DNA from: Thermotoga sp. SG1
GTDB lineage: Bacteria; Thermotogota; Thermotogae; Thermotogales; Thermotogaceae
Direction: 5' to 3'
Length of the DNA: 64,000 bases
Assembly (NCBI RefSeq): GCF_002865985.1
Contig: NZ_LNDD01000005.1
Location: forward strand, 248,001-312,000
Each line of letters begins with the position of its first letter. Position 1 is the stretch's first letter. The notes below the pieces were generated by a model. That model saw only the letters and a program-made list of their open reading frames with translations. It was not told the DNA's origin and did no database searches. Below are positions 6,531 to 14,511 of this stretch, piece after piece. Position numbers and translations under genes: made by a program.

Positions 6531-6638
6531 CGCCCGCCGATGAGCAGTTTCGAAGAATCTGCGAAATGGCGGGCGGGCGAGCAGACAGCGTGCCGAGGCG
6601 ATGGAGAACGTTTGAAAAATGTTCGGAAATGCCTCGGC
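6531..6638. ncRNA. Candidate structured RNA: two tandem covarying hairpins
   Basis: Hairpin A spans 6531-6575 and hairpin B 6592-6638, offset by 61 bp. Both have an 8-bp outer stem (CGCCCGCC/GGCGGGCG versus GCCGAGGC/GCCTCGGC), a purine-rich internal loop (GATGA/GAAAT versus GATGGA/GGAAAT), a 4-bp inner stem (GCAG/CTGC versus GAAC/GTTC) and an 11-nt apical part with GAA at its tip that can close by three further pairs. Stems differ in sequence but keep pairing, while loops are conserved: the signature of RNA structure selection. The strand of expression is unknown. It lies just past the stop of the DUF457 gene. Confidence 0.5.
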
Positions 6639-6650
6639 GTGCTGGTACCA

Positions 6651-7985
6651 CTACTTTTCCCTAATGACAACCCTTTTTCCATCAACACGGATCACCTCCC
6701 CATCTCCCATAGCCGTGACGTCTTCAAGTGATAAAAGCTCATTGTACAGTTCCTCAAGCTGTCTGGATAATTCCTTTCTATCTCCGCTGTACTTTTCAAC
6801 ATCTACGGTTTTCAAGTCTGGATAGGTGAATTTCATCTCCTTTTCGACCTTCTCTATTTTCATCTTTGTTATCTCTCTCTGCCTCTTCTTTGATATGATC
6901 ACTTCTCCCCTCTTCACTTGGTCACCCACCTTGACAAGAGGCATTCCCCCACCTGTTTCGTACACCCTCACGCAAGAGAACTTTTCAGGTTGGAAAGGTT
7001 CTGTCGTTCTCACTGCAACCTTCCCGTGTAAGAACACTACATCATCAGGAAAGTCCTCCGGCTTTGCCCACAATATCTGAATGTTCTCTGATCCCTTTAT
7101 CGTGTCGTAGAAGACAAGAGGATCTTTCTCCGTGTACGGATCAAGAAGCTCACCAGTTCCAACAAGACGCCCAGGGAGTGTGAGAATGTCTTTTTTTGTG
7201 TACCCTGTGAGGTCTACCACCACGCTGTGCCATCTCACGGGTTCATATCTTGAAACGTACACCTTCACAGGATATATCTTTTCCGATTTTCTTCCAACAG
7301 AGTAAAGGTTTCCTTCCTCGTCTTGTACAAGAAGGGTGTTTTCGTCGAGCCTTGCCACCACCTCGTACTCTCCCAGCACCTTTCCCTGTGTGTGCTGGAA
7401 GTATCCTTCTATGTGCAGGAAGACCCTGTTATTTCCTGCCAGTTTGTTGTAGTCTGCAACAGCGGAGCTCATGTTTTTGAATGTCTTATGTAATGTTCTT
7501 TCTATCGATACCGCATTCAAACGAAGAGCAGGAAGAAACAAAGAAGCAAGAACGCCAAGAAGTACAAACTCCTTCCACGAGCCTGTTCTTACCCTGTAGT
7601 CGTCGTTTCCTGGCATAACACAGATGTAGTTGGCCGGATAGAAAAGGGGAACACCACTTATCGTTATCATGTCTGCAAGAAGGTGCCCCACATACCCAAT
7701 CCACAAGGCAAGTGCCATCCTGAAAGAAAACGGAAGAAGAGCAAAAAAGAAGATTGAGGAAAAAAGAAGAGAGTGCGTAACTCCCCTGTGCCCTATCTTT
7801 TTTTCAAGAACGGTGCTTATTGGGAAAAGAACCCTTCCAATAAAACTCTTTGTTGTGTCTATGTCAGGAAGAAGAGAGCCAAGGGAACACAGAGAAAGCT
7901 CAACAGGGGAAACCTTAGCCCCTGCAAGTGTCATGGTCGAAAGATAAAGAACGTTTGAGAAAACAACGTGTGTCGCCACTGTCAC
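6651..7985 (-). CDS. DUF457/YdjM-like membrane metal-dependent hydrolase with C-terminal extension
   Basis: 444 residues; GTG start overlaps the stop of the upstream ATPase gene (GTGA). Residues 1-150 match the YdjM/DUF457 family of membrane-bound putative metal hydrolases: LPDIDTTKS, GHRGVTHSL, and GHLLADMITISG supply the Asp and His residues, within several hydrophobic segments. The remaining 290 residues are unusual for the family: a strand-rich region with short beta motifs (GYFQHTQGKVLGEY, VKVGDQVKRGEVI) reminiscent of biotinyl-lipoyl/HlyD-type barrel-sandwich folds, then a helical charged stretch and a final strand GDGEVIRVDGKRVVI. It is the last gene of a seven-gene operon. A role in envelope assembly is inferred from neighbours only. 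Confidence 0.7.
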   Translation of the reverse strand: MTVATHVVFSNVLYLSTMTLAGAKVSPVELSLCSLGSLLPDIDTTKSFIGRVLFPISTVLEKKIGHRGVTHSLLFSSIFFFALLPFSFRMALALWIGYVGHLLADMITISGVPLFYPANYICVMPGNDDYRVRTGSWKEFVLLGVLASLFLPALRLNAVSIERTLHKTFKNMSSAVADYNKLAGNNRVFLHIEGYFQHTQGKVLGEYEVVARLDENTLLVQDEEGNLYSVGRKSEKIYPVKVYVSRYEPVRWHSVVVDLTGYTKKDILTLPGRLVGTGELLDPYTEKDPLVFYDTIKGSENIQILWAKPEDFPDDVVFLHGKVAVRTTEPFQPEKFSCVRVYETGGGMPLVKVGDQVKRGEVIISKKRQREITKMKIEKVEKEMKFTYPDLKTVDVEKYSGDRKELSRQLEELYNELLSLEDVTAMGDGEVIRVDGKRVVIREK

Positions 7986-8779
7986 TGTCTCATCCCTCTG
8001 TAGATGAAAAACCTCAGAAAACTCATAAGGCCATAGCCTATCCCCGCAAGGACGTAAACGTCTGTGTCGTTTGTCCCAAGTGCGATGAACCTTGCTATCA
8101 CAACAACGGAGACAAGGGCAAGAAGAATGAAAGTCATGTTGAGCTTCCGTGCAGGAGGGGAGTCTTTGAGGGCTTCTGGATTTTTCGCAAGGGACACGGC
8201 AACACCGGGAAGACCTCCACTTTTTGCTATGATTTGCCTTTCAACCGAGTCAGGAAGGTTGTACTCACGAAGAAGGGCACGTATTTCGTAATGTGGAACG
8301 GGTTCAAGCCTTATTGTTGTGCTTCTGTAGAGGAATTTCAAAACTTGCTTGGGCTTGGTGAAGGAAAAGCACACAGGGAAAGATTCCATGAGGCTTTCCA
8401 AGACTGCCTTTCCTCTTTGGCTTTCAAGATCTACATCATCAACGAAAAGGGGGATATCCCATTCCTCTTCGATTAACATGGAAAGAAGGATCTCAACTGG
8501 AACACTTCTGAATCTCTTTTCTATTTCTGAGTCATCGAGGTATCTTGCCTCTCTGAAATCAAGTCCATCGATAGAAGCAAGTCCTTTTCGGATAAGTTCT
8601 GCTGTGATCCTGACCAGAGATCTCTTTATGGGAGTAATCCTCTCTATGTAAATCCCACCTGTCTGGTGTGCAAGCTCCTTCAGAAAGTGTGTTTTCCCTG
8701 AAAGCTTCTCTCCCCTTACTGCGATGTGCTTTCTTCCACTGAGAAGTTCAAGAGCTCTTCTTTTCTGATCTTCTCGCAT
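7982..8779 (-). CDS. P-loop ATPase with two C-terminal membrane spans
   Basis: 265 residues. Walker A is GEKLSGKT at 23-30 and a Walker B-like strand LFVDDVD is at 111-117, so nucleotide binding is likely. Sequence after the ATPase core (GGLPGVAVSL) resembles AAA+/STAND-type sensor regions. Two hydrophobic helices at about 214-233 and 240-259 anchor the protein in the membrane with the ATPase in the cytoplasm. The start ATG follows GGGAGGG. It overlaps the TolC-like gene by 64 bp and the DUF457 gene by 4 bp. Partner and substrate unknown. Confidence 0.65.
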   Translation of the reverse strand: MREDQKRRALELLSGRKHIAVRGEKLSGKTHFLKELAHQTGGIYIERITPIKRSLVRITAELIRKGLASIDGLDFREARYLDDSEIEKRFRSVPVEILLSMLIEEEWDIPLFVDDVDLESQRGKAVLESLMESFPVCFSFTKPKQVLKFLYRSTTIRLEPVPHYEIRALLREYNLPDSVERQIIAKSGGLPGVAVSLAKNPEALKDSPPARKLNMTFILLALVSVVVIARFIALGTNDTDVYVLAGIGYGLMSFLRFFIYRGMRQ

Positions 8780-9339
8780 TCTGCCTCCCTCCCCATCTTG
8801 AGAAGTATTTCGTACCGTTTCTGTATCTCGTTCAACTGCACTGCCTTTAGGTTGATCTTTGCCGTGGAGTAGGAAGAGTAAGCGTTAATGAGGGATTCTG
8901 GGGAAATGAGTCCTGCTTCGTACTTGGCTTTTGAAATACTGAGGATATCTTCTGCTACGTCCATGGCTTGTTTTCTCTGCTCGATAGCCTGTACAAGAGA
9001 GAGCCACTCTGTGTAGTCGTTTATTGCTTCTATTTCTATCTCCTTTTTTCTTTCTTCGAGTTTCTTTTTCAGTATGTCTACGTCTGAAACACCTGAAATC
9101 TGCTGTGTTATGTATTTTCCGATGGAGAAGGAAATTCCGAAATCGTTCTTGATAGGATTGTATGATAGTGAGATATCGAAATCGCTCTGGGCGAGTTTGA
9201 GTTGTGAGGTGAGCTCTGCCAGTGTGTAATCGTTATTTTCGTACTCTCTTATCATCTCATCCAGGGTGAACGGTAGAACATCTTCAGCCAACACCAGTAC
9301 AGCCGTGAAACATAGGAGAAAAAAGCTAACAAGCCTCAT
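8716..9339 (-). CDS. Short TolC-like exported coiled-coil protein
   Basis: 207 residues from ATG 9339 after GGAGGTG (TTG 9342 is less likely). A signal peptide (MRLVSFFLLCFTAVLVLAE) is followed by helical segments resembling one half of an outer membrane efflux (TolC/OEP) repeat: LAELTSQLKLAQSDFDISLS early and AKYEAGLISPESLINAYSSY in the second helix pair, a typical OEP motif. A full TolC protomer has two such repeats in roughly 430 residues, so this is about half-length and may oligomerise as a periplasmic tunnel or adaptor. It overlaps genes on both sides, indicating strict cotranslation. Confidence 0.6.
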   Translation of the reverse strand: MRLVSFFLLCFTAVLVLAEDVLPFTLDEMIREYENNDYTLAELTSQLKLAQSDFDISLSYNPIKNDFGISFSIGKYITQQISGVSDVDILKKKLEERKKEIEIEAINDYTEWLSLVQAIEQRKQAMDVAEDILSISKAKYEAGLISPESLINAYSSYSTAKINLKAVQLNEIQKRYEILLKMGREAECEKIRKEELLNFSVEESTSQ

Positions 9340-10378
9340 CAACCCACCTCCTTACCTTCAAAATCCTGAAATCTTCCTCAACATCGTCTATAAACACCGC
9401 ATCGCCTGGATCTCTGAGCTTTCTCATGTACACTCCCATGTCTCCTTTCATGAACGTTGGCGTGAGCGACCTGAGGGCTTTTATATCTTCAACGAGCGTT
9501 AATTTATGCGCTATTAAAAAATCAACCTGGGATAGAACACCGCTTGATATGGCAGAAGGTTGCTGGCTTGCAAGTATGGCACCGATCCCAGGAAGCCTTC
9601 CTTCTTTTGCGAGCCTGACAAGGGAGTTCTTCTCTGATGCTCTTGATGGAGCATAATCCTGAGCCTCGTCTATAACCATGTAGATGTGTTTTTCCCTTCT
9701 TTCTTTCATTCTGTCCACCAAAAGAACATCACAGAGCGTCCACACAACAAGTTGACGCAGTTCGTACCGAAGAAGGGAAAGGTCAAGAACCTTGTACCCT
9801 TCAAAAAGAAACGAGATCTCGGAGGGATACTCTTGGAATATCCCCCAATCTTGTGCCGACAGAAGCCTGTTTATTAACGCCCTCTTCGTCGTGTCTGAAG
9901 AAGTCTCGTCGATTTCAACACGCTCTATGAGGTCTCTTATTGTGTAAAAGCTACGCTTGAGATCGTTTATCGCCCTTGTGAGAAGAATCCCTTGGGGAGA
10001 ATTCGAAGACAGGTCGAACACGAAAAGAAGAGACTCGCCGACGAGTGTGAGGGGAAGTTTCAAGTCCTCTGGTGCCTTTATCGCTTCTCCTTCTGTGTAT
10101 ATCTTCATCACTCCCATTGTGTCTATTACAAGAACATCAGAGAACCTTGAAAGCTGATCAGATATCACGCCAAGGGTGAAACTCTTTCCCATGCCACGTT
10201 TCCCACATACAAAGCCGATTCTGGGAGATTTGAATTTCAGAAAAACTTTTTCTTCGTTCACAACATCGACGCCAAGACGCACCTTTAATGTTTCATCCCC
10301 GAAAGTTTTCCCTTCTTTTCTCGAAAGGTTCCCGCTTGAAAGAAAAGAGGGGGAGGCCCCCTCTGTTTTTCTGATCAA
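9326..10378 (-). CDS. HerA/VirB4-like hexameric P-loop ATPase (DUF87 type)
   Basis: 350 residues from TTG 10378, selected because the upstream stop forms GCGAGGTGA six bases before it. Walker A GKRGMGKS lies at about 59-66 and Walker B with adjoining residues MVIDEAQDY at 234-242; QQP (sensor-like) follows at about 270. This is the organisation of HerA/FtsK-superfamily pumps, but no HAS-barrel is visible at the N-terminus beyond a short strand region. HerA-like enzymes translocate DNA or, in secretion systems (VirB4), power substrate transfer. Its neighbours are envelope proteins rather than NurA or Mre11, which points to an export-type rather than a repair role; this is inference. Confidence 0.7.
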   Translation of the reverse strand: MIRKTEGASPSFLSSGNLSRKEGKTFGDETLKVRLGVDVVNEEKVFLKFKSPRIGFVCGKRGMGKSFTLGVISDQLSRFSDVLVIDTMGVMKIYTEGEAIKAPEDLKLPLTLVGESLLFVFDLSSNSPQGILLTRAINDLKRSFYTIRDLIERVEIDETSSDTTKRALINRLLSAQDWGIFQEYPSEISFLFEGYKVLDLSLLRYELRQLVVWTLCDVLLVDRMKERREKHIYMVIDEAQDYAPSRASEKNSLVRLAKEGRLPGIGAILASQQPSAISSGVLSQVDFLIAHKLTLVEDIKALRSLTPTFMKGDMGVYMRKLRDPGDAVFIDDVEEDFRILKVRRWVDEAC

Positions 10379-10383
10379 ACGGA

Positions 10384-11370
10384 TCACCTCGCCTGTAAGA
10401 CGAAGTCGAAGGTGTAAGTATTGTTCTCCACGCCGTCGAAGTTGAGGCTGGATGTTATGTATCCCTGTGCTGATGCCCTTATGGTGAGGTCTCCTGCCGG
10501 AAGGCCAGACAGAGTATAATTTCCGTTTGCGTCCGTTGTGGTGCTTCCCATCATGTATCTCCCCGCGTAAACAGCGACGATTGCCCCTTCTATGGGGTTA
10601 CCCTGTGCGTCCTTCACGGTTCCCTGTAAAGCAACATTCTGGTCAATCCAAGGTGTTCTTATGTCCTCAACGATCGTGCTGAGTAGATCGTTTTTGTAAT
10701 ATATCCCGTCTGTCGGATTACCACTGGCACCATACAAAGCCATGAGTTCGTATGGAACAAAACCGGGTTCTTTCACGATGAGCCTGTAGCGGTAGCTCAA
10801 AGACCCCGCCATCCATACATCGGCGTTTTCGAACAGGTTGTAATCTCCTCTGACAAGCCTTATCGAATCGTAGGGGAATGTGCCAACGAAAACAGAGCTC
10901 ATGCTTTTCTTTGGAAGGCCGTCTTCACGTGTGGAAAAGCGGGGAACATAGAAGTATACATCAACCATCGTGCCAGGTGTTATGGAAAAGTTTGCGTAGT
11001 CTGAAAGGGAAATGGTCTCGTATGTTCCGGCGGGGATCGTTATCGTGACTGTTTTGGACCTGTTTACCTGTATGTCTCTTTCCCACACGAGGGTTTGAAC
11101 GTCTCCTTCGTACACTTTGACATTGATTGTGGTATTTTCAGGGATACAGGTGAGTGTGAACCTTCCATCTTTTGTGAATGTGTAGGTATTACTTCCTATG
11201 ACTATCGTGTATGTAGAAGGATCACCGAGTGGGAACACCTGAAGCTTTAACGTGAGAGTTTTTCCTGGAGAGCTCGTGTAATTGTCCGTGACAGGGTAGC
11301 TGAAAGCAAGTGCCATCACAACACCCAACACCACAAGAGCCACCACGAGAACCTTCCTCAACCTTTCCAT
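10384..11370 (-). CDS. Exported protein with C-terminal CarboxypepD_reg-like domain
   Basis: 328 residues. N-terminal signal anchor (KVLVVALVVLGVVMALAF), then a strand-rich middle. Residues from about 248 on form a carboxypeptidase regulatory-like domain: GTVKDAQGNPIEGAIVAVYA followed by TTDANGNYTLSGLPAGDLTI and SAQGY, a beta-sandwich frequent in surface and TonB-linked proteins. The start ATG follows GAGGAGGTGG. It lies 12 bp after the barrel gene and ends inside the ribosome binding site of the HerA-like gene. Likely periplasmic or surface structural component. Confidence 0.65.
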   Translation of the reverse strand: MERLRKVLVVALVVLGVVMALAFSYPVTDNYTSSPGKTLTLKLQVFPLGDPSTYTIVIGSNTYTFTKDGRFTLTCIPENTTINVKVYEGDVQTLVWERDIQVNRSKTVTITIPAGTYETISLSDYANFSITPGTMVDVYFYVPRFSTREDGLPKKSMSSVFVGTFPYDSIRLVRGDYNLFENADVWMAGSLSYRYRLIVKEPGFVPYELMALYGASGNPTDGIYYKNDLLSTIVEDIRTPWIDQNVALQGTVKDAQGNPIEGAIVAVYAGRYMMGSTTTDANGNYTLSGLPAGDLTIRASAQGYITSSLNFDGVENNTYTFDFVLQAR

Positions 11371-11382
11371 CTGTCCACCTCC

Positions 11383-12381
11383 TCAAAATTCGATGGTCGC
11401 ACCGAAGGACATGAAAGCCGTTTTGTCCTTCAGCCCACCTGTGATAGTGAAACTGCCGTACGGGAGAGAAAACTCCTTACTGATTAGAGCCTTGTCGAAT
11501 TCGAAGTCTCCGTTGTAGGATGCTCCGACTTCAAAGCCAAACCCGAAAATTTCACCATTATAGGACGTTTTCACCTCCTTCTGAGTGATAGAAACACTGG
11601 CGCCGTACCCGCTGAGCCGTACTGTGTAGTCTTCTTCCTTGAAATCACAAGAAAATCTCACGCCTTTCAGATTGCCCGAAAACCCACCTGAAAATCCCAG
11701 GGATATCTCAGAACCCACTGAGAAGGAAAAACCCCCCTTAACGCTCAACCAGTCAAGCAATTTCCATTCGACCTGAATACTGTTGAACGTGAGGGAAAGC
11801 CCAAGCCCCATGTCGTAGAAAGCAAGTTGCATCTGTGAGAAGGTATCAGTTGTTCTGAGCTTTACTCCGAAATCTCCCTGATCTATCCCGATGTAGATCG
11901 AGCGGGAAAATTCAACACCTTCATCTGTTTCACGAATCCCAAGGGAAGCGGATGTATTCAGGAGGGTAGATTGAGGGGGAGCTTCTTCTTCCTCTTCCAT
12001 TGGAAAAAACACACTTGGTTCTTCTGTTATGTCCATGCTTGCACCAAGTTGAAAGCCAAACGCATATCCCTGCTGTGAATCGAAGTAACCGCCGAACTGG
12101 AAAGAGCCTGTGTTGATGACAAAGCCTGTTATATCCGTTTCGAAGTCGTAAGCCTTCATTAAAGAGACGGTCCCTACCCTCGCCAGTATTCCTGTGCCAC
12201 CTGCCGAGACTGTCCCCACGTTCAAATTAACGTCTCCCACTGAGACATAGAACCTGTCTATCATGAAGTCAACGGTTCCTGTAACGTTTTGCCCGTCCCA
12301 GTCAAGCCAGATGCTCATTAAATCCACAGAGAAAACGCACGTGGAGATGATAAGAAGGAAGGGAATGAGTTTATTCACCAC
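11383..12381 (-). CDS. Predicted outer-membrane beta-barrel protein
   Basis: 332 residues with a signal peptide (NKLIPFLLIISTCVFS). The rest is alternating polar and hydrophobic strands with many Gly and aromatic residues (FGGYFDSQQGYAFGFQLGAS, GLSLTFNSIQVEW, SFTITGGLK) and a terminal Phe, as in outer-membrane barrels. An acidic, proline-containing linker (EEEEEAPP) divides it at about residue 130. Two adjacent GTG codons are possible starts; both overlap the end of the lipoprotein gene. No specific porin family recognised. Confidence 0.6.
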   Translation of the reverse strand: MVNKLIPFLLIISTCVFSVDLMSIWLDWDGQNVTGTVDFMIDRFYVSVGDVNLNVGTVSAGGTGILARVGTVSLMKAYDFETDITGFVINTGSFQFGGYFDSQQGYAFGFQLGASMDITEEPSVFFPMEEEEEAPPQSTLLNTSASLGIRETDEGVEFSRSIYIGIDQGDFGVKLRTTDTFSQMQLAFYDMGLGLSLTFNSIQVEWKLLDWLSVKGGFSFSVGSEISLGFSGGFSGNLKGVRFSCDFKEEDYTVRLSGYGASVSITQKEVKTSYNGEIFGFGFEVGASYNGDFEFDKALISKEFSLPYGSFTITGGLKDKTAFMSFGATIEF

Positions 12382-12727
12382 GTATCACAACGCTTTTTGT
12401 CTTTTTTGTTCCTGCAACCGTGCATGTTACGACTATGTAGACCTCTTTTCCTGCAACTATCTCTCCCTTTCCGAGTTTTCCAGAGAAAGAAAGGGGAGTT
12501 ATCTGCCCATCAGAAGCTATGTAGCCTTCTGGGGAAGAAACGCCTTCTTCTGTGTCTATCAGGACAAAAAAGGTGACAGTTGAAGAAGGAGTGAAAGACT
12601 CTGGACGAACAACAAGGGAGAAATCAGACAGGGTTCCAGGAAGCTTGTAAGAGCAGGCAGAAAGAAGGATGGTACCCACAACGGCAAGAGTTATAACCCC
12701 ATACCAGTAGCCCTGTATGATACACAC
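12371..12727 (-). CDS. Small lipoprotein, first gene of envelope operon
   Basis: 118 residues from GTG 12727. A hydrophobic segment ends in the lipobox LLSAC, so Cys25 is the likely lipidated residue. The mature part is a short beta-rich domain (VTFFVLIDTEEGVSS, EVYIVVTCTVAG). No classic ribosome binding site is evident beyond a G-rich run next to the start, so the start is the weakest point. It follows a promoter at 12755-12784 and overlaps the next gene by 11 bp. Confidence 0.55.
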   Translation of the reverse strand: MCIIQGYWYGVITLAVVGTILLSACSYKLPGTLSDFSLVVRPESFTPSSTVTFFVLIDTEEGVSSPEGYIASDGQITPLSFSGKLGKGEIVAGKEVYIVVTCTVAGTKKTKSVVIRGE

Positions 12728-12754
12728 CCCCTATATATAGTATCTACAGATGTA

Positions 12755-12784
12755 AAGATACCATATATTGTGCCGGAATGTCAA
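12755..12784 (-). promoter_or_regulatory. Promoter of the seven-gene envelope operon
   Basis: On the minus strand, a consensus -35 TTGACA (12779-12784) and -10 TATCTT (12755-12760) are separated by 18 bp, leaving a leader of about 20 nt before the lipoprotein start. No other good promoter is seen in the tightly packed genes downstream. Confidence 0.6.
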
Positions 12785-12826
12785 ATATGAAATGAAATAT
12801 AATAGAGGCGAGAAGGAGGGATTAAT

Positions 12827-13027
12827 TTGAGGAGAAGGGAAGACGTTATTAAGATCATTTTCGATACTGATTTGGAAAAACTGATTAGAGAAAAAATGGG
12901 GATAGAAAATCCCAAAGATTCCGAATATAAATGTAGTGTATGCAATCGAAGAATTACTTTTGCAGAGATAGGAGGGATCAAATTTCATGGAGGAAAACTT
13001 AAAATAATCTGTGAGAGGTGTTTGTAA
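12827..13027 (+). CDS. Small zinc-ribbon protein (66 residues)
   Basis: TTG start at 12827 follows AAGGAGGG by 6 bp; a -10 box TATAAT lies at 12798-12803. Residues 1-30 are charged and helical. Cys36-x2-Cys39 and Cys62-x2-Cys65 would bind one zinc in a short ribbon. It ends immediately before the next gene, which starts at the adjacent base, so the pair is cotranslated. No family recognised. Codon use and the AT-rich composition differ from the flanking envelope operon, consistent with acquired DNA. Confidence 0.6.
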   Translation: MRRREDVIKIIFDTDLEKLIREKMGIENPKDSEYKCSVCNRRITFAEIGGIKFHGGKLKIICERCL

Positions 13028-14005
13028 ATGATATGGTATATATTATTTTCTGTTTTGGTTAGCTTGGCATCTGGCCTAATATCAAGAAATTTGGAGGAGA
13101 TTCTTTTTTTTATTTCGAACTTGCTCATCAAACTTTTCCCAACCTCCCAAGGTACAAACAAGTTCTTTTTTGAAAAATCTCTTCAAAAAGCAATGAAAGA
13201 AATTAGGAAAGAAGCTTTTGTTGGAACTTACAATAAGGTCAAGATTGAGGTTATAAATGGTGCCGAACCAGATTTGGATGTTATAAACGACACTTTGATT
13301 CTACGTATTCCTCAGCAAAACAAACCTTCTGAAAATGTCAAAAAAATTCTAAAAACATACTGTAAAGATCTTCTTTTGGGAAGAGTTCAAGATTATTTGG
13401 AAGAAGTTCAGAAAGACAGTGTCATCGATTTTTCTTCAAGGGAGCTGAGCAAAACGGTGAAGATACAAAAAGTGGTGGATGATTTGGAAAATGAAATAGT
13501 ACGTAAAGAAAACAAAAATCCAACGTACAGGGAATATATCAATAAGTATTATCAGATCAGAAAAAGTGGTTTATTTTTCACTATATTTTTACCTGAGATT
13601 AGATCTTTGGGAAACATCATTACTTATGAGACCGTGAACCACGTTTCAGACGAATATGAAAATTTACTGAAATTCCTCTACGAAATAGCAACCAAAGAAC
13701 GTGGAGAAGAAGTTCGTCTACAGTTTTTAGGAAAAATATCTAGAGTAGCTGTGATACTAGTAGCTCGTGAGACAACATGGGAAATGTATGGAACACATGC
13801 TTATTTGAAACGAGCAAAAGAATTAATAGAAAAAAAAGGTTTCGAAACGATTTACATAATTGCAGCAGGAGACAAGGTAAATCTAGCTAGCAAGGTAACA
13901 AGAGAACTAAAACGCATTCTACCGCTCAAAAGTCATCCAAAGAAGGATATCAAAATAGGAGCAAATAAACTGATAAGGATTTATAAATTGGATGTTGACT
14001 TATAA
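13028..14005 (+). CDS. Membrane-anchored protein of unknown function
   Basis: 325 residues. The N-terminus has one or two hydrophobic helices (residues 3-22 and about 27-38), then a soluble, Lys/Glu-rich cytoplasmic part. The C-terminal region alternates strands and helices (RVAVILVARETTW, FETIYIIAAGDKVNLASKV), hinting at an alpha/beta fold, but I recognise no catalytic motif. The gene abuts the zinc-ribbon gene without a gap and shows the AT-rich composition of that pair. A two-gene defence or envelope-sensing unit is possible but unproven. Confidence 0.55.
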   Translation: MIWYILFSVLVSLASGLISRNLEEILFFISNLLIKLFPTSQGTNKFFFEKSLQKAMKEIRKEAFVGTYNKVKIEVINGAEPDLDVINDTLILRIPQQNKPSENVKKILKTYCKDLLLGRVQDYLEEVQKDSVIDFSSRELSKTVKIQKVVDDLENEIVRKENKNPTYREYINKYYQIRKSGLFFTIFLPEIRSLGNIITYETVNHVSDEYENLLKFLYEIATKERGEEVRLQFLGKISRVAVILVARETTWEMYGTHAYLKRAKELIEKKGFETIYIIAAGDKVNLASKVTRELKRILPLKSHPKKDIKIGANKLIRIYKLDVDL

Positions 14006-14140
14006 CCGACAGTACTATAGCCAGTTTTAAAACAGTCCAACGTCCTGATTCGTCAGGTTTATCGTGAATACTACTATGTTCCGCAGTAATGGGATATAAA
14101 AATTATGACATCACTCACTTTGAAAATAAGGTTGCTTCTG

Positions 14141-14165
14141 GAAAAAGCCGGGCATGTGCCCGGCT
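14141..14165 (-). terminator. Terminator of the 100-residue protein gene
   Basis: On the minus strand the stem AGCCGGGC/GCCCGGCT with a 4-nt loop is followed by TTTTTCC. It begins right at the stop codon of the gene ending at 14166. Confidence 0.8.
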
Positions 14166-14468
14166 TCATTCAACGTACAGCAATATAGAACGGTCAGTTC
14201 TTTTCTGTTTGACAAGAGGCAAGAAGAGACGAACAAGTTCTTCTTCCGTTTCTCTGTCAATGGTAACACCGTTTGCAACACGAAACACCATAAACCACGT
14301 TCTGAGGCCTTCTTCTCCACCTTCCAAAACGTTGTAGAAAGGTGAATCCGTTCCCGGGATGTGTCCTCTGATGGTTGTGTTGAGCTTTGAGAGTTCCTCA
14401 AACGTTCCTTCCTTTGCTACAAAAGAGTACTCCCTGCCGTCTGTTCCTTTCACAGTTTTTTTGATCAC
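14166..14468 (-). CDS. Hypothetical protein of 100 residues
   Basis: GTG 14468 is the chosen start: AGGAGG lies 8 bp before it, and the ATG at 14486 would place that site within the coding region. The product is a single small alpha/beta domain (KGTDGREYSFVAKEGTFEEL, RTWFMVFRVANGVTID, SILLYVE) without transmembrane segments or recognised motifs. It is monocistronic, with its own terminator and a repeat-rich upstream region (14512-14543) that may bind a regulator. Confidence 0.6.
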   Translation of the reverse strand: MIKKTVKGTDGREYSFVAKEGTFEELSKLNTTIRGHIPGTDSPFYNVLEGGEEGLRTWFMVFRVANGVTIDRETEEELVRLFLPLVKQKRTDRSILLYVE

Positions 14469-14511
14469 CAAAATCACCTCCTCCATATATTAAAGTCCGT
14501 TCGAGGAGATA

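Noticed and set aside
6531-6582. Hammerhead-ribozyme-like core (GATGAG, stem, CGAAA)
   Set aside because: The outer strands pair directly with each other, giving a two-way hairpin; hammerheads need a third stem and a cleavage site after GAAA, and the conserved U of CUGAUGA is not present.
14044-14057. Hairpin CCTGA-TTCG-TCAGG after the membrane-protein gene as terminator
   Set aside because: Stem is only 5 bp and is followed by just TTTA; too weak to list as a terminator.
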